This document shows, in pieces, positions 25,398 to 34,803 of a stretch of DNA of 64,000 nucleotides. Position 1 is the first letter of the stretch; each line of letters begins with the position of its first letter. A program made the position numbers and the translations under genes. Source of the DNA: Ornithinibacillus xuwenensis (GTDB lineage Bacteria > Bacillota > Bacilli > Bacillales > Amphibacillaceae); the NCBI RefSeq assembly GCF_039614845.1, contig NZ_JBDIML010000003.1:62001-126000 (forward strand). The letters are read 5' to 3'. The notes under the pieces were generated by a model. It did not search any database and was not told where the DNA came from. It saw nothing but the letters and a program-made list of their open reading frames with translations.

Positions 25398-25784
25398 ATG
25401 ACAGACCGTATCCAATCATTAACCGTTTTAAAGGTATCCGATATCAAAAAATCAAGAGATTTCTATCAAAACATTCTTGGATGTGAAGTGACAGAATGGT
25501 GGGCGTTACGTGATGATGAGGTAAAATTAGGATTAAAACTCCTGCAAGCTGATCACGTTAAGGACATTAATCCAAATAGTACAGATCAAAAAATAGTTTG
25601 TGATGTATATGCCTATACCGATGATTTCGCCGCCCTTGATACATTGCATACCAAGCTCACAGATAACGGCGCAACCGTAGTCATCAAACCAGAAATTACC
25701 AAATTTAAATGGGGCAGTTGGAAAGAATTTGCCATTGCAGATCCTGATGGATATGTTATCGGATTTGGTACTGCAAATAAATAA
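25398..25784 (+). CDS. VOC/glyoxalase-family protein
   Basis: The product has 128 residues with AGGAGGAAGAAGC before ATG 25398. It shows one vicinal-oxygen-chelate domain built of two beta-alpha-beta-beta-beta modules: LTVLKVSDIKKSRDFYQNILGCEV at the N-terminus and WKEFAIADPDGYVIGFG at the C-terminus with the usual metal-site Glu region. The family includes glyoxalases, dioxygenases and resistance proteins for bleomycin or fosfomycin; this short generic member has no diagnostic residues for any of these. Confidence 0.85.
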   Translation: MTDRIQSLTVLKVSDIKKSRDFYQNILGCEVTEWWALRDDEVKLGLKLLQADHVKDINPNSTDQKIVCDVYAYTDDFAALDTLHTKLTDNGATVVIKPEITKFKWGSWKEFAIADPDGYVIGFGTANK

Positions 25785-25867
25785 AATTCAATCTCATTTA
25801 TGAGGGACTACAAGTACATAACGTAAATCCTATCCACACTTTTTCTTCTTTAAAGATACTAAATAAC

Positions 25868-25890
25868 AGCCCCACCATATGGGCGGGGCT
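25868..25890 (+). terminator. GC-rich hairpin downstream of the VOC gene
   Basis: AGCCCC-A-CC and GG-GC-GGGGCT pair around ATAT. No T run follows, so terminator function is only probable. Between it and 26023 only short broken frames are seen. Confidence 0.45.
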
Positions 25891-26023
25891 GCATATGGCC
25901 ATGGATTTACGAAGAGAAAAAATCGGATTACAGGATATCATGCAATTAAAGAATTTTTGGACACTTACCTAACATAATGGGATAAGTACTACGCATATGA
26001 CACTACAGCAATAAACATAAAAG

Positions 26024-26052
26024 AAGCCCTACAAGATTAACTTGTAAGGCTT
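26024..26052 (-). terminator. Terminator of swrC
   Basis: AAGCCCTACAAG and CTTGTAAGGCTT form a 12-position stem with one mismatch around ATTAA. On the minus strand it is followed by CTTTTATG; T-rich sequence also follows on the plus strand. It lies ten bases after the swrC stop. Confidence 0.8.
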
Positions 26053-26061
26053 TTATTTTGA

Positions 26062-29000
26062 TTAATTTTCTTGAATTTCTTTTCTGTTTTTCTTAAACAT
26101 TTTTGATAATGTTTCATATACAATTGGAACAACAATCAATGTTAACAACGTTGAGCTTGCAAGACCACCGATTACAGTTATTCCAAGACCTTTGGAAATT
26201 AAACCGCCACCGCCAGTTCCAAATAACAATGGAATTAAAGCGCCCATTGTAGCAATTGCCGTCATTAGAATTGGACGTAATCTAGTGCTTCCAGCTTCTA
26301 GGATTGCTTCACGCATTCCCATGCCGCCACGTTCCATATGGATGATACGGTCTACTAAAACAATAGCGTTAGTTACAACGATACCAATTAACATCAATAG
26401 CCCCATCATAACTGTAACAGAGATTGTTTCACCTGCGATTAATAATCCAACAAATGAACCAATTACAGAGAATGGTAGAGAGAATAGTATTGCGAATGGT
26501 GCGAGACCTTCACCGAATGTTACAACAAGAATGAAGTATACGATTAGTATCGCTGCAAGCATTGCAAAACCAAGCTGTGTAAATGTTTCCTGCATATCAG
26601 CAGTTACACCTGCAACTCCTAGTGTTACACCCTTCGGTAATTCTAGCTCATCGATTGCCTCATCTACTTCAGCAGATGCTTTTGAAATATCGTCACCGAT
26701 AATTGTTCCGGAAACGGAAGCATAATATTCACCTTTACTACGAGCTAGTGTATTGAGTGTCGTACCTTCTTCGACTGTTACAAGCTCAGAAAGTGGCATT
26801 GTTGTACCAAGAGCAGTTTCTACTTCCGTTGCTAGCAATTCATCAATAGATTTAGGCTGCTGTGTTTGCTCTTGTTGGACAATAACATCTAGTTCATTAT
26901 CATCTTTCTCGATGGTTGTAAGAACTTCTTGCGTTGCAGTAGGGTTTAACATCATCACAATTTGCCCTGTTGTTAATCCATACTGTAATAGTTCCTCTTG
27001 ATCTACATTAAAGGTATACTCCACATAAGCATCTTCTTTACTGGAGGATACATCCTCTAATCCATCGTTTTTACTCATCACTTCTTCTACTTGTGTTACA
27101 GCTTCATTTAGTTTATCTAAATCTTCACTGTATAAGGTATAGCTAAGTTCATCTGATGCCATTGACATAGCAGAGAAGTTCTGGCTTTTCCATTCACCTG
27201 TCTGCTCAAGATTAAATACATATTCTTCAATCTCTTCCCGAACCTCAGGGAAGTTTTCCATTTCAGGGTCAAAGATTAGGTACATTAAGGCACCGCCTCC
27301 ACCACCCATCATAGAGGTCATTGGATCAGCACTATCATTTATTGATACTTGAACAATATCAATATCTTCACGTTTTAACATCTCTTCTTCTACAAACGTT
27401 ACATTCTCTAAAGTTTCATCTGGTAATTCACCAGCTTCAGGTGTGTACGTTAAATACATTACCTTCTCTTCTTCACTACCCATAAAACTAAAGCCAATTA
27501 ATGGGGTTAACGCCAAGCTTCCAACTAATAGCACGATAGCAAATACAGATGTTATGATTTTGTGGTTTAATGACCAGCGTAATACACCCTTATACCAATT
27601 CGCTAATTTACCAGATTCTTTATGGCTTCCTTCCGTCTTCTCCCCATAAAGCTTCTTCTTAAATAAGAAGTGAGACAATGCTGGAACGATTGTAATGGCA
27701 ACAAGTAATGACGCACCAAGTGCAAATGTCATAGTTAAAGCGAATGGCATAAACAACTCACCAACCATACCACCCACGAAAATAAGTGGTGCAAATACCG
27801 CTACTGTTACAAGCGTTGACGATAGTATTGGTTTAAACATTTCAATTGTTGCTTCACGTATCAAGGCACGACCATTTAATTTCTCTTCTTTTAAATGTAG
27901 TCGCCTATAGATGTTTTCCACAACAACAATCGAGTCATCAATAACACGACCAATCGCAACCGTAATCGCTCCAAGCGTCATGATATTTAACGTGATATCC
28001 ATCCAGTTTAATAGCATTAATGCAATGAAAATCGAAACTGGAATGGAAATGATAGAAATAATAGTAGATTTAAAATCACGTAAGAATAATAAAATGATTA
28101 ATACCGCGATTAATCCACCAAATACTGCTTTTTCAACCATTGTTGTAACAGATTCTTCGATTGGAGCACCTTGGTCAAGCGATATATCGACTACAAGACC
28201 TTCAATACTCTCTTCTTCTTCTTTAACTAAGTCTTTTACTTTATTAACAACTTCTACCGTATTTGCTTCTTGACCTTTAACAATTTGAATGGCAATTGCA
28301 TTTTCACCGTTAGTACGTGATACCGATTCTTCCTTACCAATTACCTCAATGGTAGCAATATCACTTAATTTCACAAATGGTGAAGGCTGTGTTTCAGAAG
28401 GTGTTACCGGAATAAGCATATTAGACAATTCATCTGCTGACATGAATTTTCCATCTACTGAAACAGCCTGCTCTCCTTCTTCAAATTCATATAGCCCAAG
28501 TGAAACAGCCATATCACTAGCCTGAATCATTTGCTTAACAGTATCTTCTGTTAAACCGAGTTGAGCCATCTTTTCTTCATCATAGGTTAATTCTATCTCT
28601 TCAATATGTTGACCAGTAATGGTTGAAGATGCAACCCCATCGATTTTTTCGATCTTTGGAAGAAGTACATCTTCAACAGTTGATGTTAATTCAACAATAT
28701 CTTCTGTTTCACTACTAACACTTAATACCACAACCGGCATCATGTCCATGCTGATTGCTGTTATTGTTGGCTCTTCTACTCCATCGGGTAGTGATAAATT
28801 TCCCATAGCAGATTCTAATTCTCGCTCTGCCTCATCCATATTAATTCCATACTCATACTCTACTTGAATACTTGAATAATTAGAATATGAATTGGAATAG
28901 ACTGCTTTTACATCCTCAAGATTCTCAACAGCCTTTTCTATTGGTATCGATACATCCTCCATTACTTTCTCTGGAGTTGCACCTGGATATACACCAGTAA

Positions 29001-29142
29001 CCATTAAGTATGGGATTGATACATCAGGAATTGTCTCGGTTTTCATACGTGTACCGGAATATATACCTGATACGACGATAATAATCGTCAATATCCAAAC
29101 TGCTAGTTTATTTTTTAATACAAAGTTAACTAAACCTTTCAC
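26062..29142 (-). CDS. swrC: RND-family multidrug efflux pump SwrC
   Basis: The product has 1026 residues in the AcrB/RND layout: helix 1 at 12-30, a large outer loop (about 31-335), helices 2-6, a cytoplasmic segment, helix 7 near 525, a second outer loop and helices 8-12. Conserved stretches are TETIPDVSIPYL, VYPGATPEKVMEDV, GAITVAIGRVIDDSIVVVENI (with the proton-relay Asp pair) and GIVVTNAIVLVDRI. In B. subtilis SwrC (YerP) exports surfactin-like lipopeptides and is next to the TetR gene yerO, as here. No outer-membrane or MFP partner is encoded, as expected in a Gram-positive. Confidence 0.95.
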   Translation of the reverse strand: MKGLVNFVLKNKLAVWILTIIIVVSGIYSGTRMKTETIPDVSIPYLMVTGVYPGATPEKVMEDVSIPIEKAVENLEDVKAVYSNSYSNYSSIQVEYEYGINMDEAERELESAMGNLSLPDGVEEPTITAISMDMMPVVVLSVSSETEDIVELTSTVEDVLLPKIEKIDGVASSTITGQHIEEIELTYDEEKMAQLGLTEDTVKQMIQASDMAVSLGLYEFEEGEQAVSVDGKFMSADELSNMLIPVTPSETQPSPFVKLSDIATIEVIGKEESVSRTNGENAIAIQIVKGQEANTVEVVNKVKDLVKEEEESIEGLVVDISLDQGAPIEESVTTMVEKAVFGGLIAVLIILLFLRDFKSTIISIISIPVSIFIALMLLNWMDITLNIMTLGAITVAIGRVIDDSIVVVENIYRRLHLKEEKLNGRALIREATIEMFKPILSSTLVTVAVFAPLIFVGGMVGELFMPFALTMTFALGASLLVAITIVPALSHFLFKKKLYGEKTEGSHKESGKLANWYKGVLRWSLNHKIITSVFAIVLLVGSLALTPLIGFSFMGSEEEKVMYLTYTPEAGELPDETLENVTFVEEEMLKREDIDIVQVSINDSADPMTSMMGGGGGALMYLIFDPEMENFPEVREEIEEYVFNLEQTGEWKSQNFSAMSMASDELSYTLYSEDLDKLNEAVTQVEEVMSKNDGLEDVSSSKEDAYVEYTFNVDQEELLQYGLTTGQIVMMLNPTATQEVLTTIEKDDNELDVIVQQEQTQQPKSIDELLATEVETALGTTMPLSELVTVEEGTTLNTLARSKGEYYASVSGTIIGDDISKASAEVDEAIDELELPKGVTLGVAGVTADMQETFTQLGFAMLAAILIVYFILVVTFGEGLAPFAILFSLPFSVIGSFVGLLIAGETISVTVMMGLLMLIGIVVTNAIVLVDRIIHMERGGMGMREAILEAGSTRLRPILMTAIATMGALIPLLFGTGGGGLISKGLGITVIGGLASSTLLTLIVVPIVYETLSKMFKKNRKEIQEN

Positions 29143-29184
29143 GTCTACACCTACCTTAAATTGACTTTATAAACTCATTTCCCT

Positions 29185-29214
29185 ATAATAATGACTAACT
29201 GGTCATTTTGTCAA
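29185..29214 (-). promoter_or_regulatory. swrC promoter with a dyad operator in the spacer
   Basis: On the minus strand TTGACA (29214-29209) and TATTAT (29190-29185) are 18 bases apart. The spacer is filled by the dyad AATGAC-N6-GTCATT (29190-29207). A TetR-type dimer bound there would exclude RNA polymerase, so YerO repression of swrC and probably of itself is likely. Confidence 0.72.
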
Positions 29215-29248
29215 CCATATACTCAATGATTTAGGAGAAATTTTACAA

Positions 29249-30076
29249 ATGAGTAAAAAACAATTAATCATGGAAAAATCACTAGATTTATTTGCAAGGC
29301 AAGGATTTGAAGCTACATCCGTTCAACAAATTACAAGTTATTGTGGAATCTCAAAGGGTGCCTTTTATTTAGCCTTTAAATCAAAAGACGAGCTAATAAT
29401 TGCGTTAATTGATCACTTCATGAAACAGATAACCATGGATATTGACTATACGGTCAGAAATACCAACAAAGCGGATACGTTATATTATTTTTACCATACA
29501 CTTTTCACCGCATTCTTAAAGCACTCGAAATTTGCTAAATTACTCATGAAGGAACAAACGCAACCATTAAATGAAGAGCTACTGTCGAAGATGCGCTATT
29601 ATGATAACTTAGTAGACCAATCAATCTTAGCAATGGTAGAAAAAACGTACGGTCATAAAATTGAACCTATTAAGTATGATTTGGTTTATACTATTAAAGG
29701 CTTAATGAATAGTTATTCCACTTTATTTTTGTTTAATACACTTGTACTGAATGTGGAATTAGTCTCAAAATCACTTGTAGAAAAAACAAATATACTAGCT
29801 AATCACATGTCTGTTCCTTTTATTACGACTGACCTGATTAAAAGTTTCAAAAATGAGGTTGAAGATATGTCAAAAGAATCCTTAGCTGAACTACTTAGCC
29901 AAAGCATTGAAGAGCTAGACGAATCTATTGAGAAAGAATCATTATTGATCTTGAAGGAACAGCTTTTAATGGAAAGCTATAGTCTTGCTATTGTAAAAGG
30001 AATGTTAGAAAACATTCGAAATCACCCAGATTGTAAATGGATTAGCTACCTACTACGTAAATACTTTCAGCTATAG
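29249..30076 (+). CDS. yerO: TetR-family repressor YerO
   Basis: The product has 275 residues. The N-terminal TetR HTH is typical: LIMEKSLDLFARQGFEATSVQQITSYCGISKGAFYLAFKSKDELI (residues 6-50). The remainder is an all-helical ligand domain, longer than the usual 190-210 residues by a C-terminal coiled segment (about 210-275, Glu/Leu-rich). It is divergent from swrC and separated by one candidate operator. In B. subtilis mutations in yerO raise swrC expression, so it is assigned as its repressor. Confidence 0.88.
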   Translation: MSKKQLIMEKSLDLFARQGFEATSVQQITSYCGISKGAFYLAFKSKDELIIALIDHFMKQITMDIDYTVRNTNKADTLYYFYHTLFTAFLKHSKFAKLLMKEQTQPLNEELLSKMRYYDNLVDQSILAMVEKTYGHKIEPIKYDLVYTIKGLMNSYSTLFLFNTLVLNVELVSKSLVEKTNILANHMSVPFITTDLIKSFKNEVEDMSKESLAELLSQSIEELDESIEKESLLILKEQLLMESYSLAIVKGMLENIRNHPDCKWISYLLRKYFQL

Positions 30077-30150
30077 GGAGATGAACTAATTTCTTAGTAT
30101 GTCACTGTAACTTGTAGAGGATACACAAAGACATTGTATATTCGGAGTAG

Positions 30151-30198
30151 CCCAAAAGGCAAAAGGCATTATTTTCACAATGCCTTTTGCCTTTTGGG
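30151..30198. terminator. Perfect 20-base-pair bidirectional hairpin
   Basis: The 20 bases at 30151-30170 (CCCAAAAGGC...) are exactly complementary to 30179-30198, with an eight-base loop. It lies between convergent genes yerO (+) and the regulator ending at 30249 (-). Each arm is itself a tandem of (C/A)AAAAGGC. Confidence 0.8.
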
Positions 30199-30248
30199 AG
30201 TAGGTGAATAGTACATCTCGATATTATTTTCATCCTGCAGCTATCGCC

Positions 30249-31013
30249 TTATTGTTTAATCCAATATTCGCTACCATCCTTATTGCGCTCCATAAATCCA
30301 TACTCAATCAAATACCTTCTAATTGTAACGAAATCACTATAAATAGTTTTTAATATTTCATTTATTTCCTTTTCCGTGTAAATCTTCTCACCATTAAACA
30401 ACCCTAAGATATGCTGTAAAACAATGATTTTTCGTTTTTCTTTACTTGGAAATGTGCCTAGAGTCCCATCTTTATGGAAATAGGTTGATAAGACTTTATC
30501 CTTTTCTTCCTTTGTGATTGCGTAACGGTCATCCACCATTTTCGCCCCCTTATGAATACTAATAAATTCATCCTGTCTAATTGTTGGTGCTTCCTCTTCT
30601 TGAATCAAACTCATAATCGTTAAGAAAATTCTAGCTTGCTTTTCTTTTTCTTTTAGTTTGAATCGATGATTCCGTATTGTTGATGTACTTCCTCCACTAG
30701 TTTCCTTAACGATTTCCTTATCACTTAATCCTTTTTTAAAGTACTGAAGTAGCTCCTTTTGAAGTTCAGATAATCCCGTATACTTCTTATCCATCCCTAA
30801 TAAATAATCAAACGTAGACCGATGTGTCTCTTTAATGTGATATACGATAGCCTTTTTTGCCTCAAGTAGGAGGTTCTCTGTTGGATAGATAACACCGTCT
30901 TCAAATCTTCTATTACAGAAAAGACAGATATATTCATCTGAGCTTGACTGATAGGTATATCCTTTTTGAAGTTCTTCAATTGAAGCATTCCAAAACAAAC
31001 TATCTCTTTCCAT
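30249..31013 (-). CDS. DUF2087 transcriptional regulator with N-terminal Cys motif and LuxR-like HTH
   Basis: The product has 254 residues from ATG 31013 (GAGGAAGTG upstream); the frame opens six codons earlier. Residues about 25-65 hold CLFCNRRFEDG and HIKETH, a zinc-finger-like C-x2-C...H-x4-H arrangement. A helix-turn-helix follows near 85-125 (ELQKELLQYFKKGLSDKEIVKETSGGSTSTIRNH). The C-terminal 70 residues are DUF2087 (GTLGTFPSKEKRKIIVLQHILGLF, YTEKEINEIL, FVTIRRYLIEYGFMER). Proteins with this order occur in Bacillus as uncharacterised regulators. No obvious target is adjacent. Confidence 0.8.
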   Translation of the reverse strand: MERDSLFWNASIEELQKGYTYQSSSDEYICLFCNRRFEDGVIYPTENLLLEAKKAIVYHIKETHRSTFDYLLGMDKKYTGLSELQKELLQYFKKGLSDKEIVKETSGGSTSTIRNHRFKLKEKEKQARIFLTIMSLIQEEEAPTIRQDEFISIHKGAKMVDDRYAITKEEKDKVLSTYFHKDGTLGTFPSKEKRKIIVLQHILGLFNGEKIYTEKEINEILKTIYSDFVTIRRYLIEYGFMERNKDGSEYWIKQ

Positions 31014-31283
31014 TAACAAACACTTCCTCATTACGTTTATTTATATTATAAACATAATATACTTTTGTTTACAAAAAATCAACAATGAAAAAAGACCCTA
31101 ATTTCCATCATCATGAGAATTAGTGTCTTCATAAATATCTATTAAACGAATATTTCTTACTCCCATAGGCCTAGCCTAACATCATTAAAAATGATTTTCT
31201 AGATACAATTGATTCGAATATACTTCTTTATTCTATTTTAGTGATACTATAGATTTACAATGCTTTGTTAGGAGGAATATTCA

Positions 31284-32153
31284 TTGTCAATGAAAGAAGG
31301 ATTTGTCGAGGTAACTGGTGGAAGAGTTTGGTATCAAATGCACGATGCTCATACTAATAACGCCCCTGTAATCATTTTGCACGGTGGACCTGGATCTTCA
31401 CACTGGTCCTTACAAGGATTAAAGGCATTATCAACTATACGACCCGTTATCCTCTACGATCAATTAGGATGTGGAAAATCAGATCGGCCATCAGATACTT
31501 CCTTATGGAATATCGACCGATTTGTAGAGGAGCTGCAACAATTAAGAGATGGACTACAGCTTAAGGAATTTTATCTGCTCGGGCATTCCTGGGGGACTAC
31601 TCTAGCTGCCGCATACTACTTATCTCACCCAGAAGGAGTTCAAGGAATCATCTTTTCAAGTCCTTGTTTAAGTGCTCCTAGATGGGCTGAAGATCAACAA
31701 AGAAATCTACAACAGCTTCCTGTTAACGTGCAAAACACGATTCGTGAATGTGAAAAAGATGGTACAACAGACAGCACTGCATATAAAGAAGCAACGAAAG
31801 TATTCAATAGCCATTTTGTTTGTAGAATTCCAGAGGAGCAACGACCTGAATTCCTAAAAGAAGGTGCTGCTTACAAAAACTCCGAAATCTATAATATGAT
31901 GTGGGGAGCTTCTGAATTTCACGTAGCAGGTAGTCTTAAAAGCTTTGATTGCACAAATGAATTGAATTCGTTTCACATACCAACACTTTATACATGCGGA
32001 CGATTCGATGAAGCAACGCCAGAATCTACTGAATACTTTAGTAGACTGACACCAAATAGTGAATTTCATGTCTTTGAAAATAGTTCACATATGCCCTATA
32101 TTGAAGAAACGGAGGAATACCTTCGTATTATGCGGGAGTTTTTAGCAGATTAA
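31284..32153 (+). CDS. Alpha/beta hydrolase, proline iminopeptidase family (S33)
   Basis: The product has 289 residues from TTG 31284 (AGGAGG eight bases upstream; ATG 31290 is too far). The S33 motifs are HGGPGSSHW (oxyanion hole), DQLGCGKSDRP, the nucleophile GHSWGTT, Asp in CGRFDEATPES and His in FENSSHMPYIEE. These proline-specific aminopeptidases release N-terminal Pro from peptides; related members act on other amides. It is monocistronic and cytosolic. Confidence 0.9.
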   Translation: MSMKEGFVEVTGGRVWYQMHDAHTNNAPVIILHGGPGSSHWSLQGLKALSTIRPVILYDQLGCGKSDRPSDTSLWNIDRFVEELQQLRDGLQLKEFYLLGHSWGTTLAAAYYLSHPEGVQGIIFSSPCLSAPRWAEDQQRNLQQLPVNVQNTIRECEKDGTTDSTAYKEATKVFNSHFVCRIPEEQRPEFLKEGAAYKNSEIYNMMWGASEFHVAGSLKSFDCTNELNSFHIPTLYTCGRFDEATPESTEYFSRLTPNSEFHVFENSSHMPYIEETEEYLRIMREFLAD

Positions 32154-32172
32154 ATGGAATCATCTTGCTAGT

Positions 32173-32301
32173 TGTCCTGATGCGGACATTAATATTTCGT
32201 AGGCATTGGATTAGAGTTGTAGTCCTTCATTCTTCGTGTGAAGGACATATTTCTAATCGGGTTTTAAACGAAATGTCCTCCATCATAGTCATGAAGGACA
32301 T
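32173..32301 (+). other. Cluster of three hairpins sharing a GTCC/GGAC stem
   Basis: TGTCC-N6-GGACA (32173-32188), GTCCTTCA/TGAAGGAC (32222-32246) and ATGTCCTCCAT/ATGAAGGACAT (32273-32301) follow each other downstream of the hydrolase gene. The second is followed by ATATTTCT and the third by TTTCT, so they may be tandem weak terminators. A 66-codon frame at 32165-32365 crosses them but lacks a ribosome site and is not called. Confidence 0.5.
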
Positions 32302-32361
32302 TTCTATAAACATTACAAACGACTACTTCATGAAGTATGTAATTCATTTAATCCTTCTTTA

Positions 32362-33168
32362 CTAATAGTATTGTATCCAACGTTTCATATAGTCAGCAAC
32401 TTCTTGAGGTGCGTCCACATAAATATTATGGGTCGTATCAGGAATAGTTCTCACTGTTACGTTTTTAACTAATGAGATAAATTCTTTAGATCCAGCTTCC
32501 CGGATATCTTTCATCTCATCTGGAAGACTACTAAGTAATAATAAAGTTGGAGAGGCTATCTCCTTTAGGATATCCTTGGTCGGTTCAGCATAAATTCCCT
32601 TAACCACTGCTTTTGCCGTAAATATGGAAGTGGCGAGAAGAATTTCGCCATCTATTTCTTTAACCTGAGATTTTGATCCTGCCTCCAATTCTTCCGACCA
32701 TCTATCCAACTCTGATTTCTCTGAGGCAATAAACGCTTCCCATGATGGAAAACGAATATTTTCATAAAACTTTTCAATTTGTTCCAGTTCAACATCTAGA
32801 GAGCTTATTTCACTATCTGGTATGTAACCGCCATCCAATAAAATGATTCCTTTAACCTTATCAGAATACATTTTGGCATAATATAATGCTATATGTGCCC
32901 CCCATGAATGTCCAACGAGATAAAAATCTGATATATTCATGTCTGTTATTAGTTCATTTGTATATTTTGCTATAGATGACGGGTAATAATCTTCTTCTCT
33001 TTCAAAGGAAATTGCCCCACCATGACCAGCAAGGTCAAACGCTACAATGTGAAAATCATTTAAATAACCCGCTAATTCACCATACTTTAACCCTGTACCA
33101 CCCATTCCATGCAATAGAACTAATGTGGTATTCTCTTTATTTCCCCATTCGTAAGTATTATTTTTCAT
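32362..33168 (-). CDS. Alpha/beta hydrolase
   Basis: The product has 268 residues with GTGAGGTA before ATG 33168. The fold is shown by LVLLHGMGGTGLKYGELAGYL, FDLAGHGGAI, the nucleophile elbow LVGHSWGAHIA, an Asp region near residue 215-230 and His in PDTTHNIYVDAP. It has no signal peptide. The substrate is unknown; MhpC/lipase-like family members are very diverse. It begins a minus-strand run of three separate genes up to 34671. Confidence 0.87.
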   Translation of the reverse strand: MKNNTYEWGNKENTTLVLLHGMGGTGLKYGELAGYLNDFHIVAFDLAGHGGAISFEREEDYYPSSIAKYTNELITDMNISDFYLVGHSWGAHIALYYAKMYSDKVKGIILLDGGYIPDSEISSLDVELEQIEKFYENIRFPSWEAFIASEKSELDRWSEELEAGSKSQVKEIDGEILLATSIFTAKAVVKGIYAEPTKDILKEIASPTLLLLSSLPDEMKDIREAGSKEFISLVKNVTVRTIPDTTHNIYVDAPQEVADYMKRWIQYY

Positions 33169-33234
33169 AAGTACCTCACTTTCTGAAGTCTATCATTGCT
33201 ATTTTAATAGAAAATTTCAAAAAATACAAAATAA

Positions 33235-33270
33235 GTGCTAGGAACTCCCACTGACAGGAATACCTAGCAC
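33235..33270 (-). terminator. Terminator of the GNAT gene at 33274
   Basis: GTGCTAGG and CCTAGCAC flank an inner TCC/GGA pair. On the minus strand the hairpin is followed by TTATTTTG and it starts three bases after the stop. Confidence 0.8.
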
Positions 33271-33273
33271 CAT

Positions 33274-33774
33274 CTATTTATAATATTTTTTCTCAAAACA
33301 CAGAAACTTACCTTTTCTAAAGGTAACAGACCCTCTTACCTCATAGCCGTTCTTTTCATACAATTTGCATGCTCGATGATTACTGATAAAGGAATCTAAC
33401 CGAATGGATGTATATTTATTTTCAATACCGAACCTCTCTGCAAAATAAATTAGCGCCCTGGCAATCCCATTACCCTGAAACTTCGGATCGACACATAAAC
33501 GATGAATGATTAGGTTTTTACCATCTCGATATCTCCAATTAATTGTATTATATTCCTCTTCATAATCTTCATTAAGCGTTAAAAATCCTCTTACCTGCTT
33601 GTTATCAATCAGCACGTAAATTGTACCTTCATGAATGTCATGTAGAACAATTTCCTCATTAGGATATACATTGTCCCATTGATGGATACCCTCTGAATCC
33701 ATATCCTGAATAGCATCCTTTATGATTCGGATGATTTCATTAATATCATCTTTACTTGCCAGCTTAATTTCCAT
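33274..33774 (-). CDS. GNAT family N-acetyltransferase
   Basis: The product has 166 residues with GAAGGATTG before ATG 33774. GNAT features: IKLASKDDINEIIRII at the start, HRLCVDPKFQGNGIARALIYFAE with the Q-G-N-G-I-A acetyl-CoA loop near residue 110, and SNHRACKLYEKNGYEVRG. A typical stand-alone acetyltransferase of unknown acceptor. Confidence 0.88.
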   Translation of the reverse strand: MEIKLASKDDINEIIRIIKDAIQDMDSEGIHQWDNVYPNEEIVLHDIHEGTIYVLIDNKQVRGFLTLNEDYEEEYNTINWRYRDGKNLIIHRLCVDPKFQGNGIARALIYFAERFGIENKYTSIRLDSFISNHRACKLYEKNGYEVRGSVTFRKGKFLCFEKKYYK

Positions 33775-33807
33775 TATTCAATCCTTCTAAGCGCCATCAA
33801 CCTTGAT

Positions 33808-34671
33808 TTATTTAGCCAAATAGTCTATTAGTTCTGGCAACCATTCTTCTAAATCTGTAAACTGATATCCTAGTTTTGTTGCCTTTTCGTTACTGAGAGT
33901 CCATGTTTCCGCTATGGCATACGGTGACTCTAATTGTTGTTCCGTTGTAATTTTTATTGCCTGCCCGGTTTTATTTTCTATTAACGTCATTAGTTGCTTC
34001 ATAGTTATATAACCATTTGCACAGACATTTACTGGACCAGTGAAATCTGTTTTCGCAATCCATGATAGGAAATTACCTGCCTCACGCTGATGAACAAAAC
34101 ACATTTCCGCATCAGGATTTGGGAAATATACCATTTTTTCTTCCTTAGCACTTCTTACATAGTGATGTAATCGTTCTGTATAATCCTCTTCTCCAAGAAC
34201 TATCGGTATTCTCATTGCAACAACTGGGAATGATGCCTTCTGAAAGAAGTACGCTTCAGCTTGACGCTTCCCTTCTTGATAGGTAACCTCCTGCTTATCT
34301 ACCATTTTTAAATCATAGGAATATGGATCAAACACCTTTTCGCTCATTCTTGCACCATAATCATATACTGACAGCGTAGATGTAAAAACATATCGCTTCA
34401 TTTTTCCTTCTAAAGCATTCTGAATAATTGCTGCATCATCAGATGAAAAGCATAATTGGTCAAAAACAACATCCCACTCTCTTCCTTTAACTGCAGACCT
34501 TACGGAAGCCTCATCGAATCGATCTACCTTTAACCGCTCTACTTTGTCCCCAAACGGATCGCTACTGTTTTGACGAGTAGCTACTGTTACAGATACTCCT
34601 TCATCGATTAAAGCTTCAATTAAATTAACCCCAAAAAATCGTGTGCCGCCAAAGACTAAAGCTGTTTTCAT
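33808..34671 (-). CDS. NAD-dependent epimerase/dehydratase family protein
   Basis: The product has 287 residues with GGGAGGAAG before ATG 34671. It is an extended SDR: FGGTRFFGVNLIEALIDEG binds the dinucleotide at the N-terminus, STLSVYDYG carries the Ser and YxxxK region is YQEGKRQAEAYF (Tyr and Lys four apart). The substrate-binding C-terminal domain ends in LEEWLPELIDYL. It is closest in feel to RNA-binding/isoflavone-reductase-like SDRs of Bacillus; the substrate is unknown. Confidence 0.85.
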   Translation of the reverse strand: MKTALVFGGTRFFGVNLIEALIDEGVSVTVATRQNSSDPFGDKVERLKVDRFDEASVRSAVKGREWDVVFDQLCFSSDDAAIIQNALEGKMKRYVFTSTLSVYDYGARMSEKVFDPYSYDLKMVDKQEVTYQEGKRQAEAYFFQKASFPVVAMRIPIVLGEEDYTERLHHYVRSAKEEKMVYFPNPDAEMCFVHQREAGNFLSWIAKTDFTGPVNVCANGYITMKQLMTLIENKTGQAIKITTEQQLESPYAIAETWTLSNEKATKLGYQFTDLEEWLPELIDYLAK

Positions 34672-34769
34672 TAAGAACTTCCTCCCATTCTAAAAATTAA
34701 AACTCTTTTCGTTCCTTCATTATGGTATATAATCGCTAAAATAACAACTTTCAAACGATTCCAATAAAA

Positions 34770-34795
34770 CACTCCCCATTTGGAAATGAGGAGTG
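34770..34795 (-). terminator. Terminator of the small gene at 34804
   Basis: CACTCC-C-CATTT and AAATG-A-GGAGTG pair around GG. On the minus strand TTTTATTGG follows. Confidence 0.8.
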
Positions 34796-34803
34796 ACCAA
34801 TTA

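Noticed and set aside
25893..26023. Possible gene fragment after the VOC gene (MDLRREKIGLQDIM...)
   Set aside because: The frame stops after about 24 codons, no family could be recognised and no ribosome site is present.
26192..28867. Several long plus-strand frames opposite swrC
   Set aside because: They are antisense shadows of a well-conserved RND gene, without ribosome sites or recognisable domains.
32165..32365. 66-codon frame downstream of the S33 hydrolase
   Set aside because: It crosses three hairpins, has no ribosome site and no resemblance to known proteins.
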